DNA of 64,000 bases from Candidatus Nanopelagicales bacterium (GCA_017882705.1 JADGOZ010000034.1:1-64000); one strand, 5' to 3'. Positions 19,360-29,777 are shown, numbered from the stretch's first letter. Numbers and translations: made by a program. The notes: generated from the sequence alone by a model not told the origin.

Positions 19360-21189
19360 GTGACGACGTCCCCACCGACCTCGCTGGCCGAGGACCTCGC
19401 CGACGCGAGCCGTCCCGGGGGAGGTCACCGGGGGCTCCTCGTCGGAGGCATCGCCGTCGGCGCGCTGGCGGCGGTCTACCTCGGCCTCGTGGCCACCACG
19501 GGCGACGGCCTCCCGCGCGGCACCACGGTCCTCGGCGTCGACGTCGGCGGCCAGTCCGAGGCCCAGGCCGTCTCGACCCTCCACTCGGCGCTGGGGAGGC
19601 GCGCGACGGCGCCCCTGGCCGCCGTGGTCGGCACGGAGCACGTGTCCCTCGTCCCGGCCGACGCCGGCCTCGCGTTCGACGCGCAGGCGACCGTGGCGGG
19701 TCTGTCGGGCCGCGTCTGGAACCCGGTCACGCTGGTCCAGTCCTTCACGGGTGGGCCCACGCTCAGCCCCGTCGTCACGGTCGACGACTCCCGGCTCGCG
19801 GCCGAGGTCGCCTCCCTCGCCGCCGACTCGGACAGCCCTGCGGTCGAGCCCACCGTCCGGGTCACCGGCACCACCGCCTCGGTCAACCCCGGCAAGAGCG
19901 GCACCGTCCTCGACCAGAAGGCCTCGGCCGAGGCCCTGGCCGCGGCCTACCTCGTCTCGTCGGACCCGGTGACGCTGCCGGTCGTCGACGCGCGGCCGAC
20001 CGTGAGCGAGGACGCCGCGCAGAAGGCGCTCGTGACCGCGAAGGCTGCCGTCTCGGGCCCGTTCACGGTGCACGTCGACACGCTCACGGCGACCATCCCC
20101 GCGTCGGCGATGCGGGAGGCCCTGACCTTCACGGCCAAGGACGGCTCGCTCGTGCCGTCGCTCAAGGGCGACGTGCTGCGTGCCGCGGTGGCACCGGCAC
20201 TGGCGTCCGTGGAGACGCCCGGGCGCGACGCCTCCTTCGTGATCAGGAACGGCAAGCCCGTCGTCGTGCCGGCCCGCGTGGGCAAGGGCGTCAACGCCGA
20301 CCTGCTCGCCACCGACGTGCTCGCCGCGGTCGTGTCCGGCTCCTCGCGCAGCATCGACGCGCAGATCGGCACGATCGACCCGAAGCTCACGACCGAGCAG
20401 GCCCGGGCCCTCGGCGTCACGGAGCGGATGTCGACGTTCACCCAGCACTTCCCCTACGCCGCCTACCGCGTGCAGAACATCGGGCAGGCCGCGCGCGCGA
20501 TCGACGGCACCCTCCTGCTGCCCGGGGAGACGTTCTCGCTGAACAAGATCCTGGGTGAGCGCACGATCGCCAACGGCTACACCAAGGGCTACGTCATCGG
20601 CCCCGGCGGCGTGTTCAAGGAGGACCTCGGCGGCGGTGTCTCGACGTCGGCCACGGCCACCTGGACCGCCGCGTTCTACGCCGGGCTGGAGCGCATCCAC
20701 ACGCAGGCCCACTCGATCTGGATCTCGCGCTACCGGGCCGGGCTCGAGGCGACCGTCGCGTGGGGCAGCTTCGACATGAGCTTCAGGAACGACACCCCGC
20801 ACGCGGTGCTCGTCACGACGATCATGAAGAACACCTCGATCACGGTCTCGATCTGGGGCACGAAGGTCTACGACCAGATCAAGGCGGTGTCCGGGCCCCG
20901 CTACAACGTCGTCCCCGCCGGCGGCACGCAGTACGACCCGTCGCCGACCTGCCACGCGCAGGGCGGCGTGGAGGGATTCTCGATCGACGTCTACCGCGTG
21001 TTCATCAAGGACGGCAAGGAGGTCAAGCGCGAGAAGATCACGACGCGCTACCGCCCGAGCCCGACCGTGCTGTGCAAGCAGGATCCCGCGAAGGTGAGCC
21101 CGTCGCCGAGCCCGAGCGCGGCTACGACCGGGAAGCCGTCGCCGTCGCCGACGGCCACCAAGCCCAAGCCGTCACCTTCGACGACCTGA
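19360..21189 (+). CDS. VanW family protein with repeated YoaR-like/PG-binding N-terminal domains
   Basis: The 609-residue protein has one N-terminal transmembrane helix (about 25-45) and then an extracytoplasmic region. Residues about 60-330 contain two related domains resembling the putative peptidoglycan-binding region of VanW/YoaR proteins; the VanW domain follows at about 350-480 (FPYAAYRVQNIG, GETFSLNKILG, GGGVSTSATATW). The tail is rich in Ser-Pro repeats (SPSPSPS) and probably spans the wall. VanW domains lie in some glycopeptide-resistance clusters, but the function is not known. GTG 19360 is the start. A two-component pair follows. Confidence 0.85.
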   Translation: MTTSPPTSLAEDLADASRPGGGHRGLLVGGIAVGALAAVYLGLVATTGDGLPRGTTVLGVDVGGQSEAQAVSTLHSALGRRATAPLAAVVGTEHVSLVPADAGLAFDAQATVAGLSGRVWNPVTLVQSFTGGPTLSPVVTVDDSRLAAEVASLAADSDSPAVEPTVRVTGTTASVNPGKSGTVLDQKASAEALAAAYLVSSDPVTLPVVDARPTVSEDAAQKALVTAKAAVSGPFTVHVDTLTATIPASAMREALTFTAKDGSLVPSLKGDVLRAAVAPALASVETPGRDASFVIRNGKPVVVPARVGKGVNADLLATDVLAAVVSGSSRSIDAQIGTIDPKLTTEQARALGVTERMSTFTQHFPYAAYRVQNIGQAARAIDGTLLLPGETFSLNKILGERTIANGYTKGYVIGPGGVFKEDLGGGVSTSATATWTAAFYAGLERIHTQAHSIWISRYRAGLEATVAWGSFDMSFRNDTPHAVLVTTIMKNTSITVSIWGTKVYDQIKAVSGPRYNVVPAGGTQYDPSPTCHAQGGVEGFSIDVYRVFIKDGKEVKREKITTRYRPSPTVLCKQDPAKVSPSPSPSAATTGKPSPSPTATKPKPSPSTT

Positions 21190-21255
21190 CCGTTCTGGCG
21201 CGGCCTGTCAGCAGGCTCCCAGGAATCTCACAGGTTCGCGCGGTCCACTCGGGTC

Positions 21256-21972
21256 GTGAACACGTGCCCTGCTGAGGCCAAGGTGCTCGTCGTCGACGAC
21301 GAGCCCTACATCGCCGACCTGCTCTCGACCGGTCTGCGGTTCGTCGGCTTCGACGTCCGCACCGCGGGAGGCGGGCTCGAGGCGCTCACGTCCGTGCGCG
21401 AGTGGAAGCCCGACCTGCTGGTGCTCGACGTGATGATGCCCGACGTCGACGGCTTCGAGGTCACCCGCCGGATGCGTGCCGACGGCCGCGACACGCCCGT
21501 GCTCTTCCTCACCGCCCGTGACTCGGTCGAGGACAAGGTGGCCGGTCTCACCATCGGTGGCGACGACTACGTCACCAAGCCGTTCAGCCTCGAGGAGATC
21601 GTCGCGCGCGTGCGCGTGCTCCTGCGTCGGCGCGGGTCGGCGCTCCCCGAGGACGACGCGCTGCTGCGCTACGAGGACCTGGTCCTCGACGAGGACGCGC
21701 ACGAGGTCCACCGTGCCGGCGTGCCGATCGACCTGACGCCGACCGAGTTCTCGCTCATGCGCTACCTCATGCTCAACGCCGGCCGCGTCGTCTCGAAGTC
21801 GCAGATCCTCGACCACGTGTGGCACTACGACTTCGGCGGCGACGGCGCGGTCGTGGAGTCCTACATCTCCTACCTGCGCCGCAAGGTTGACGCGCCCTTC
21901 GACGTGCCGCTCATCCGGACCGTGCGCGGCGTCGGCTACTCCCTGCGCAGCCCGAGGGCCGGGTCCTCATGA
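21256..21972 (+). CDS. OmpR/PhoB-family response regulator
   Basis: The 238-residue regulator has a receiver with phospho-acceptor Asp58 in LVLDVMMPDVDG and Lys in YVTKPFSLEE, followed by a winged-helix DNA-binding domain (ENLVLDE-like start, then TPTEFSLMRYLMLNAGRVV and SYISYLRRKVD). The GTG start at 21256 is supported by standard family length. It overlaps the kinase gene by four bases (ATGA), the usual arrangement of a cognate pair. Confidence 0.93.
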   Translation: MNTCPAEAKVLVVDDEPYIADLLSTGLRFVGFDVRTAGGGLEALTSVREWKPDLLVLDVMMPDVDGFEVTRRMRADGRDTPVLFLTARDSVEDKVAGLTIGGDDYVTKPFSLEEIVARVRVLLRRRGSALPEDDALLRYEDLVLDEDAHEVHRAGVPIDLTPTEFSLMRYLMLNAGRVVSKSQILDHVWHYDFGGDGAVVESYISYLRRKVDAPFDVPLIRTVRGVGYSLRSPRAGSS

Positions 21973-23423
21973 GGCGCGGCGCCTCGCTGCGCACCCGGCT
22001 CGCCGTGGGGGTCCTCCTGCTGACGGCGCTCGGCCTGGCCGTCTCCGCGACGGTCGGCACCCTGCTGCTGCGTACCTACCTCGTCACCCAGCTCGACCGT
22101 CAGCTCGCCGGCTCGGGCCGCTTCGCCGACGGCACCCTGCCGTCGCCGCCGACCTCCACGACGACACCGGGCCAGGGCAGCGGACGCGCGTTCCCGAGTC
22201 CGTTCGTGCTGACCCGGCTCTCACCGACCGGCATGGCCGAGGAGACCGTCCGCGGCAGCCAGGTCACCACGAGCCCCGCACCCGACGTCGCCGGGCTCAC
22301 GCTCGCCGACGCGCAGGCGCGCGACGGGCAGCCGTTCGATGTGGCCGGCGTCGACGACTCGGGCTACCACTACCGCGCGGTCGCCGTACCGCTGGCCGAC
22401 GGCTCGGGCACGGTCGTCGTGGCGATCTCCACGGCGTCGATCGACGAGACCGTGCAGCGCGCCGCGCTGGCCGCGCTCGCGGTCGGCCTCCTCACCCTCG
22501 GCCTGGTCGGGCTGCTCTCCGGCGTCGTGATCCGGCTGGGGCTCAGGCCGCTCGACGACGTGGAGGAGACGGCCGAGCGGATCGCTGCGGGTGACCTGAC
22601 CCAGCGCGTCCCCGACATGCCGGAGGGCACCGAGATCGGTCGGCTCTCCGCGTCGCTCAACGGCATGCTCGGACAGATCGAGACGGCGTTCCAGGAGCGG
22701 TCCGAGAGCGAGGACCGGCTGCGACGCTTCGTCGCCGATGCGAGCCACGAGCTGCGCACGCCGCTCACGTCGATCCGCGGCTACGCCGAGCTGTCGAGGT
22801 CCGGAGCGATCACCGACGAGGAGCAGCGGCGTGCCGCGATCGGGCGCATCGAGGCCGAGGCGGTCCGGATGGGCGTGCTCGTCGACGACCTGCTCCTGCT
22901 CGCCCGGCTCGACCAGCAGCGGCCGCTCGAGCGCCGCGAGGTCGACCTGGTGGACCTGCTTGACTCCGCGGTCGCCGCGTCGCGGGCTGCCGCACCCGGT
23001 CGCGTCGTGACCGCCACCCTGCCCGCGGAGCTGGCCGTGGTCGGCGACGCGGCACGCCTGCGCCAGGTGGTCGACAACCTGCTCACCAACGCGCGGGTGC
23101 ACACCGCCGAGGGCAGTCCGATCGAGCTGTCGGCCACGCAGGACGCCGAGGGCGCCGTGCTGGTCATCCGCGATCACGGACCGGGGATGTCGGTCGACGA
23201 CCTCGCCCACGCGACCGAGCGCTTCTACCGAGGTGACCCGTCCCGCACCCGACGGCACGGCGGAGGCAGCGGACTCGGGCTCTCGATCGTCGACGCGATC
23301 GTCACCGCGCACGGCGGACGTCTCGGGGTCGAGTCCAGCCCCGGTGAGGGCACCACCGTGACGATCCATCTGCCGGATGTCGTGACGGTGGCCGAGCCGC
23401 GCTTCATGTCCAGCTCGGCGTAG
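21969..23423 (+). CDS. Sensor histidine kinase of the two-component pair
   Basis: The 484-residue kinase has an N-terminal helix (about 10-33), an extracytoplasmic sensor of about 130 residues, a second helix (about 160-185), a HAMP domain, the HisKA site His260 in DASHELRTPLTSIRGYAEL, and a HATPase with N-box VDNLLTNARVH, G1 DHGPGM and G2 GGGSGLGLSIV. It phosphorylates the regulator encoded just upstream. The signal sensed is unknown; the VanW-type gene before the pair suggests a cell-envelope cue. Confidence 0.93.
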   Translation: MRRGASLRTRLAVGVLLLTALGLAVSATVGTLLLRTYLVTQLDRQLAGSGRFADGTLPSPPTSTTTPGQGSGRAFPSPFVLTRLSPTGMAEETVRGSQVTTSPAPDVAGLTLADAQARDGQPFDVAGVDDSGYHYRAVAVPLADGSGTVVVAISTASIDETVQRAALAALAVGLLTLGLVGLLSGVVIRLGLRPLDDVEETAERIAAGDLTQRVPDMPEGTEIGRLSASLNGMLGQIETAFQERSESEDRLRRFVADASHELRTPLTSIRGYAELSRSGAITDEEQRRAAIGRIEAEAVRMGVLVDDLLLLARLDQQRPLERREVDLVDLLDSAVAASRAAAPGRVVTATLPAELAVVGDAARLRQVVDNLLTNARVHTAEGSPIELSATQDAEGAVLVIRDHGPGMSVDDLAHATERFYRGDPSRTRRHGGGSGLGLSIVDAIVTAHGGRLGVESSPGEGTTVTIHLPDVVTVAEPRFMSSSA

Positions 23424-23551
23424 CTGCCGCCTCCGATCCGCTCCGGCCCTGCGGGCCGTCGCGGCTCGGCCCTCGCTTCGCTCGGGCGACCTTCGGCCGG
23501 GCTTCGCCGGACACCTCTCGGTGGGCTTGGGTCCGTTGGGTCCGTTGGGTC
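23423..23551. repeat. GC-rich multi-hairpin repeat, copy A
   Basis: Copy A of a roughly 130-base element. It shares with copy B (24224-24385) the blocks GCTGCCGCCTCC, CCTCGCTTCGCTCGG, CCTTCGGCCGGGCTTCGCCG, ACCTCT and GGCTTG-GTCCG in the same order. Several blocks are small palindromes with TTCG loops. It ends in three 9-base units GGGTCCGTT/GGGTCCGTT/GGGTCGGTG. It occupies the gap after the kinase gene. Confidence 0.7.
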
Positions 23552-23559
23552 GGTGTGCG

Positions 23560-24112
23560 TCAGGTGCGGACTGCCTGGAACCTCAGTCGGACGTAGTCGA
23601 CCCACCAGCCCGGCTCGCCGTCGGGCCGCCGGTCCAGGCCGAGCTCGCGGGCGTGGTCGTCGACCGCGTGGTCGAACGCCAGGCGAGCGCTGCGCGGGAC
23701 GTCGTCGACCAGTGCGGCGCCGAACATCCGGGCCCAGTCCGCCGTCGTGCTCCCGGGCTCGAGCGGGGTCGGCCGGTCGACGAGCTGCACGAGGCGTACG
23801 ACGTAGCAGTGGCGCTCGAGGCGGGCGGCCTGCTCGCCGGGGGAGGGGAACACCCAGGACGTGGCGACGTCGGGGTCCAGCCCGACCTCGCCGCGCGCGG
23901 ACCGGATCGCCGCGGTGGCGCGCGCGCAGTTGCCGGTGCCCCCCATCTCGACGACGAAGCGCCCGCCCGGCCGCAGCACCGCCGCGACGCCCGCGACGAC
24001 GTCGTCCTGCCGCGGCATCCAGTGCAGCGCGGCGTTGGACAGCACGGCGTCGAACGGCTAGCCGTCGCCGGCCCGGCGCAGTGCCGCGGCCTCCTGTGGT
24101 CGGCTGGGTGTT
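23560..24112 (-). pseudogene. Remnant of a SAM-dependent methyltransferase (trans-aconitate methyltransferase-like)
   Basis: The C-terminal 161 residues are readable from an internal Met at 24045: MLSNAALHWMPRQ, then LRPGGRFVVEMGG, then the ending VDYVRLRFQAVRT, all typical of class I trans-aconitate 2-methyltransferase-like enzymes. An in-frame TAG (24058-24060) sits where PFDAVLSNAALHW should be continuous, only about 15 recognisable residues precede it, and the N-terminal half with the SAM motif I is missing. It is therefore 5'-truncated and very probably dead. It lies between two direct copies of a GC-rich repeat. Confidence 0.75.
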
Positions 24113-24460
24113 GGCTCATGCGGTGATGATGGCGGGGCGTCCGGCCGTTGAGACAGATCCTTTTGCATGGTGAGACAGCGTGCGTGGCTCGGGGCGATCG
24201 TTGCTGGGTGTTGTGCGGTGTTTGCTGCCGCCTCCAAGCTGCACGCCTTCGGTGCTTCGCGTCGGCGGCCGGCTCCCGCCCGCCGACCGTTCGGGCCCGA
24301 CGGGCCCTCCCGGTCGGCGCCTCGCTTCGCTCGGCCGGCCTTCGGCCGGGCTTCGCCGAGACCTCTGTGGCTGGCTTGCGTCCGCGTCTTCTTGCGTGGC
24401 TGTCGGGGCTCGTGCTCGGTGGCGCGCGTGCGAACGCGCGACTCGGTGGCGCTGTCCCCG
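24113..24460. other. Non-coding stretch with repeat copy B and a short duplicated motif
   Basis: No convincing gene. TGAGACAG occurs twice (24149-24156 and 24171-24178) just beyond the truncated end of the methyltransferase, and repeat copy B fills most of the rest. Open frames through here read as low-complexity Arg/Ala/Pro sequence. Confidence 0.5.
24224..24385. repeat. GC-rich multi-hairpin repeat, copy B
   Basis: Second copy, same orientation as copy A at 23423-23551, with extra sequence between the first and second shared blocks. The core CCTCGCTTCGCTCGG...CCTTCGGCCGGGCTTCGCCG is nearly identical in the two copies. Confidence 0.7.
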
Positions 24461-25297
24461 CTAGTTGAGTCGTGCCCGTGCCTGTCTGGCGATCCTTCTC
24501 GCGTGCTCCGCCTCGAGGGGCATGGGGCCGTCGATCGTGTCGGCGTAGTCCTCGAGGACTCGGCTCGCCTCCTGGTAGCGGCCTACGGCGACGAGGGCTT
24601 CGCCGTAGTCGCGGCGGAGGCCGAGGTCATGGCGGGGGAGCAGCAGGGCGAGCTCGGCGGCCCAGAGCCGGTGACGGGCCCGCTCGGGCGTGGTGGCCCA
24701 GCGGCGGACGTTGCCCAGCACGCGGTCGACCGTGTCGATCGGGTCGTGCGGGCGCAGGTGCTCGGGACGCAGGGAGCGTCCGGTCTCGGCGGCGATGTCG
24801 CGCGCCCGGTCGTAGGGCAGCAGCCGCCCGCCCGTGAACGGGTCGACCAGCACGCGTGTGCCGTCGGGATCGCCCACCCCGACGACGAAGTGGCCGGGCA
24901 GGCCGACGCCGTAGGCCGGCACGCCGGCACGACGCGCCACCTCGGTCCAGACGGTCGAGAGCAGGATCGGCAGGCCGTGGCGGCGGTGCAGGACCTCGGG
25001 CAGCAGGCTCGCCTCGAGGTGGGCGTAGTCCGACGAGGAGCCGGCGAACGCACCGAGCGCGGTGCGCAGCCGGAGGTCGTCGCGGCCCTCGTCGGGCACG
25101 TCGGCCGCGAGCGCGTCGAGCTGCGCCAGGCCACCGGCGACCAGGGACTCGAGCCCCGGCCCGGAGGCCTCGTCGTCGGGGACCGCCTCGGCAGAGAGCA
25201 GCAGGAGGGCGAGGTCCAGCCGCACGTCGTCCGGGTCGCCGGCGGCCCCGCCGGCTCGGACCACGTCGGCGAAGCGCTCGCGCGAGGCAGCACTCAC
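24461..25297 (-). CDS. SirB1-like transglutaminase-fold/TPR protein
   Basis: The 278-residue protein resembles the SirB1 N-terminal (transglutaminase-like) family: RHGLPILLSTVWTEVARRAG, VGLPGHFVVGVG and VLVDPFTGG are visible in the middle, followed by tetratricopeptide-like helices (about 200-270). Substrate and role are not established. The GTG start at 25297 has no Shine-Dalgarno sequence, and CAGTAT 7 bases upstream could be a leaderless -10. It is transcribed towards the repeat region. Confidence 0.8.
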   Translation of the reverse strand: MSAASRERFADVVRAGGAAGDPDDVRLDLALLLLSAEAVPDDEASGPGLESLVAGGLAQLDALAADVPDEGRDDLRLRTALGAFAGSSSDYAHLEASLLPEVLHRRHGLPILLSTVWTEVARRAGVPAYGVGLPGHFVVGVGDPDGTRVLVDPFTGGRLLPYDRARDIAAETGRSLRPEHLRPHDPIDTVDRVLGNVRRWATTPERARHRLWAAELALLLPRHDLGLRRDYGEALVAVGRYQEASRVLEDYADTIDGPMPLEAEHARRIARQARARLN

Positions 25298-25351
25298 AGT
25301 CCCGATACTGCGGGATGGACGCGTCCGGCGCGAGTCACCGGCCCCGGCGTG

Positions 25352-25648
25352 TCACCGCGTCCGGGGGGCCGGCGGCTCGGGCACCGCCTTCGCCGCCACC
25401 ACGAGGGCGAGAGGTACGTCGACCACCGAGCGATCACGCCGCTCGACCCGCAGCACAGGTCCACCGGCGTCGTCGTCGCCCCACCCCAGCAGCCGGCCCA
25501 CGACGTCGGTCAGCGTCACCGCGTCGTACCGGTAGCGGACCGTGACCCGTCGTCCGACGTCGGCGGGGCCGATCCGGACCGCGAGCTGGGCGGCCGGGCG
25601 TGCCCTGGCGGCGGGCTCCGGGGGCTGCGAGGCGTCGTTGGAGGCCAT
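25352..25648 (-). CDS. Small protein with an SH3-like beta domain
   Basis: This 98-residue protein opens with a Pro/Ala-rich stretch. The rest (about residues 22-90), with ADVGRRVTVRYRYD, TDVVGRLLGW and DRSVVDVPLALVVAAKAV, resembles the SH3-like domain that precedes some actinobacterial GNAT acetyltransferases (Rv0428c type), but no acetyltransferase domain follows. ATG 25648 is chosen because AAAGGTGG precedes it. The start region faces the ferredoxin gene, so the two share a promoter region. Function unknown; the domain match is from memory and moderate. Confidence 0.6.
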   Translation of the reverse strand: MASNDASQPPEPAARARPAAQLAVRIGPADVGRRVTVRYRYDAVTLTDVVGRLLGWGDDDAGGPVLRVERRDRSVVDVPLALVVAAKAVPEPPAPRTR

Positions 25649-25786
25649 GGGCCACCTTTCCGTCGAGCTCGTGTGCGGGGTCGCGACACGCAGCATGGAC
25701 GTGCGACGCTACGGTGTCGCCATCGGCACCGACCTCGGACGGTGCCGACGACCACCTGCCAGCTCCGGGATCGGGAGGATCCGTCC

Positions 25787-26116
25787 GTGACCTACGTCAT
25801 CGCGCAGCCCTGTGTCGACCTCAAGGACAAGGCGTGCGTCGAGGAGTGCCCCGTCGACTGCATCTACGAGGGCGAGCGGATGCTCTACATCCACCCCGAC
25901 GAGTGCGTCGACTGCGGTGCCTGTGAGCCCGTCTGCCCCGTCGAGGCGATCTTCTACGAGGACGACGTCCCCGGTCAGTGGAAGGACTACACCGCAGCCA
26001 ACGCGGAGTTCTTCGACGACCTCGGATCGCCCGGCGGCGCCGCCAAGCACGGCCTCATCGCCAAGGACGCCGCGGTCGTCGCGGCGCTCGAGCCGCAGGA
26101 GCACGAGGGTCACTGA
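25787..26116 (+). CDS. fdxA: 7Fe-8S ferredoxin FdxA
   Basis: This 109-residue electron carrier has Cys9, Cys17, Cys21, Cys25 and Cys40, Cys43, Cys46, Cys50. The first set has the wide spacing of a [3Fe-4S] cluster and the second is a standard [4Fe-4S] CxxCxxC site. The GTG start has GGGAGGA before it. In actinobacteria fdxA often lies directly upstream of dapC, as here. It may donate electrons to cytochromes P450 or other redox enzymes. Confidence 0.93.
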   Translation: MTYVIAQPCVDLKDKACVEECPVDCIYEGERMLYIHPDECVDCGACEPVCPVEAIFYEDDVPGQWKDYTAANAEFFDDLGSPGGAAKHGLIAKDAAVVAALEPQEHEGH

Positions 26117-26139
26117 CCCTCGGTCCCTGTCCTGACCAC

Positions 26140-26173
26140 GACGCGCCGTCGCCCTCCGTGGTGGCGGCGCGTC
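26140..26173 (+). terminator. Hairpin between fdxA and dapC
   Basis: GACGCGCC (26140-26147) pairs with GGCGCGTC (26166-26173), with further imperfect pairing inside. It lies 23 bases after fdxA and just before the dapC start, so it may reduce read-through. Confidence 0.5.
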
Positions 26174-26195
26174 GCCATGACCCCCGGGGTGACGC

Positions 26196-27296
26196 ATGAC
26201 GCGACTGGCCGACCGCCTTCCCGACTTCCCGTGGGACCGGCTCGCCCCCTACCGGGCGATCGCGGCGCAGCACCCCGACGGCATCGTCGACCTCTCCGTC
26301 GGTACGCCGGTCGACCCCGTGCCCCAGGTCGTCCGCGACGCCCTCGACGCGGCTTCCGACAGTCCCGGCTACCCCCTCACGGCGGGGACCCTCGCGCTGC
26401 GCCAGGCGGCGAGCGCCTGGGCGGCGCGCACGCTGCACGCCTCGGTCGACCCGGACGCGATCCTGCCGACCATCGGGTCCAAGGAGCTCGTGGCCCTCCT
26501 GCCGACCCTGCTGGGCCTCGGGCCGGAGGACGTGGTCGTGATCCCCGAGCTGGCCTATCCCACCTACGACGTCGGCGCCCAGGTCGCCGGCTGCCAGGTC
26601 GTCGTGTCCGACTCCACGCACTCCCTCGGCCCGCAGCGCGTCTCTCTCGTGTGGGTGAACTCGCCGAGCAACCCCACCGGGCGGGTCCTGCCCGTCGAGC
26701 ACCTCGCGAAGGTGGTCGCCTGGGCGCGCGAGCGGGACGCGATCGTGGTCAGCGACGAGTGCTACCTCGAGCTCGCGTGGGACGCCGTCCCCGTGTCGAT
26801 CCTCGACGAGCGGGTGTGCGGCGGCTCGTTCGAGAACCTGCTCGCGGTGCACTCGCTGTCGAAGCGCTCCAACCTCGCGGGCTACCGCGCCGGGCTCGTG
26901 CTCGGCGACGGGCAGCTCGTGCGGTCGCTGCTCGAGGCCCGGAAGAACCTCGGCCTCATGGTGCCGCAGCCGGTGCAGGCGGCCGCGACGGCCGCGCTCT
27001 CCGACGATCTCCACGTCGTCGAGCAGCGGCACCGCTACTCGCGGCGTCGCGACCACCTGCTCTCCGCGCTGCTCGACGCCGGTCTCTCGGTCGAGCACTC
27101 CGAGGCGGGGCTCTACCTGTGGGTGACGCGCGACGAGTCGTGCTGGGACACCATGGGCTGGCTGGCCGAGCAGGGCATCCTCGTCGCCCCCGGGGAGTTC
27201 TACGGCGTGGCCGGTGCCCGGCACGTGCGGGTCGCGCTCACGGCGACCGACGAGCGCATCGCCACCGCCGTGCGCAGGCTCGCGCGCGCGGCCTGA
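26196..27296 (+). CDS. dapC: Succinyldiaminopimelate aminotransferase
   Basis: The 366-residue class I/II PLP-dependent aminotransferase makes N-succinyl-LL-2,6-diaminopimelate in the succinylase branch of lysine and peptidoglycan diaminopimelate synthesis. The PLP Lys is Lys223 in HSLSKRSNLAGYRAG; substrate-site landmarks are VWVNSPSNPTGRVL and SDECYLELAW. The N-terminus RLADRLPDFPWDRLAPY is typical of the actinobacterial enzyme. The genes for the steps before and after, dapD and dapE, lie 2-3 kb downstream, on either side of a divergent promoter region. Confidence 0.92.
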   Translation: MTRLADRLPDFPWDRLAPYRAIAAQHPDGIVDLSVGTPVDPVPQVVRDALDAASDSPGYPLTAGTLALRQAASAWAARTLHASVDPDAILPTIGSKELVALLPTLLGLGPEDVVVIPELAYPTYDVGAQVAGCQVVVSDSTHSLGPQRVSLVWVNSPSNPTGRVLPVEHLAKVVAWARERDAIVVSDECYLELAWDAVPVSILDERVCGGSFENLLAVHSLSKRSNLAGYRAGLVLGDGQLVRSLLEARKNLGLMVPQPVQAAATAALSDDLHVVEQRHRYSRRRDHLLSALLDAGLSVEHSEAGLYLWVTRDESCWDTMGWLAEQGILVAPGEFYGVAGARHVRVALTATDERIATAVRRLARAA

Positions 27297-27450
27297 CCGG
27301 CCGTCGCGCCGGCGGGCGTCACCCGCTCGGCTGTGGTCCCCGTCACGCTTGCCCCCGTCCTGGGACACGGGTGCGGCCGGTGGGTAGCGTTCGCACATCG
27401 GGCGCAGGGCGAGAACCGCCGGCCGCCCTGGAGCGCTTGCGGAGGCCGAC

Positions 27451-28734
<1,284 letters not shown>

Positions 28735-28748
28735 CCCTTCGTCCACCC

Positions 28749-28767
28749 GAGGTCACGTTCTGACCTC
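28749..28767. terminator. Hairpin between convergent gltA and dapD
   Basis: GAGGTCA (28749-28755) pairs with TGACCTC (28761-28767) across a 5-base loop, in the 113-base gap between the two stop codons. Confidence 0.5.
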
Positions 28768-28847
28768 TCAGGGTGATCAGCGCCCTTCAAGGGGTGCCAC
28801 GCGTCCGCGAGTCACGATCTTGGTGACCTGCGGTGGCGCGCCCGACG

Positions 28848-29777
28848 TCAGTCGTGGGTGTGGAGGGCGGTGTTGAGGCCGCCCCAGGTGCCGGTGCGAG
28901 GACGGGCCTCGAGGGCACCGGTCACGCTGTTGCGCCAGTACTGCAGGCCCGCGATGCCGGACAGGTCGCGGCCCTTGACGACCTCACCGTCGGGCATGGT
29001 GATCTTCGAGCCGCCCGTGACGTAGCAGCCGGCCTCGACCACGCACTCGTCGCCGAGGGAGATGCCGATGCCGGCGTTGGCCCCGATGAGGCAGCGGGCG
29101 CCGATCGTGACTACCTCGGTGCCCCCGCCGGACAGCGTGCCCATGATCGACGCGCCACCGCCGACGTCCGACCCGTCGCCTACGACGACTCCGGCCGAGA
29201 TGCGCCCCTCGACCATCGACGCGCCGAGGGTTCCGGCGTTGAAGTTCACGAAGCCCTCGTGCATGACGGTCGTGCCCGCGGCGAGGTGGGCGCCGAGGCG
29301 CACGCGGTCGGCGTCGGCGATGCGCACGCCCGCGGGGACGACGTAGTCGACCATCCGCGGGAACTTGTCGACGCCGTGCACGGTGACGACGCGGCCGTCC
29401 TTGCGGGAGTAGGCCTGGACGGCGGCGAGGCGGTCGACCGGCACGGGACCGACCGACGTCCACGCGACGTTCGCGAGCAGGCCGAACACGCCGTCGAGGC
29501 TCACCGTGCGCGGCGCGACGAGGCGGTGCGAGAGCAGGTGCAGGCGCAGCCACGCGTCGGCGGCGTCGGCCGGGGCCGCCGACAGGTCGGAGATGGTCGT
29601 CGTGACGGTCACCGTGCGCACGCGGCGCAGGTCGTCGCTGCGGTCGTGCTCGCGGAGACCGTCGACGTGCGTCGGCGTCGCGTCGAGCGACGGAGCCGGG
29701 TACCAGGCCTCGAGCAGCGTGTCGCCGGCGTAGGTCGCGAGGCCGACCGCGCAGGCGGCCGAGGAGAGCAGCGTCAT
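28848..29777 (-). CDS. dapD: Tetrahydrodipicolinate N-succinyltransferase
   Basis: The 309-residue enzyme transfers succinate from succinyl-CoA to tetrahydrodipicolinate. It is the actinobacterial DapD type: a long N-terminal domain, then a left-handed beta-helix of hexapeptide repeats (about 170-270), seen as [19 protein letters not shown] and [18 protein letters not shown]. The first hexapeptide region carries [13 protein letters not shown]. It is divergent from dapE with only 42 bases between start codons. Confidence 0.94.
   Translation of the reverse strand: MTLLSSAACAVGLATYAGDTLLEAWYPAPSLDATPTHVDGLREHDRSDDLRRVRTVTVTTTISDLSAAPADAADAWLRLHLLSHRLVAPRTVSLDGVFGLLANVAWTSVGPVPVDRLAAVQAYSRKDGRVVTVHGVDKFPRMVDYVVPAGVRIADADRVRLGAHLAAGTTVMHEGFVNFNAGTLGASMVEGRISAGVVVGDGSDVGGGASIMGTLSGGGTEVVTIGARCLIGANAGIGISLGDECVVEAGCYVTGGSKITMPDGEVVKGRDLSGIAGLQYWRNSVTGALEARPRTGTWGGLNTALHTHD

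Noticed and set aside
18301-20955. Another long minus-strand open frame across the flavin reductase and VanW-type genes
   Set aside because: Repetitive Gly/Arg/Asp/Val composition and no domain; it is the shadow of well-supported plus-strand genes.
24167-25786. Long plus-strand frame continuous with the ferredoxin gene
   Set aside because: It crosses the repeat and runs antisense to the SirB1-like gene; only the last 109 residues are ferredoxin, with their own ribosome site and start.
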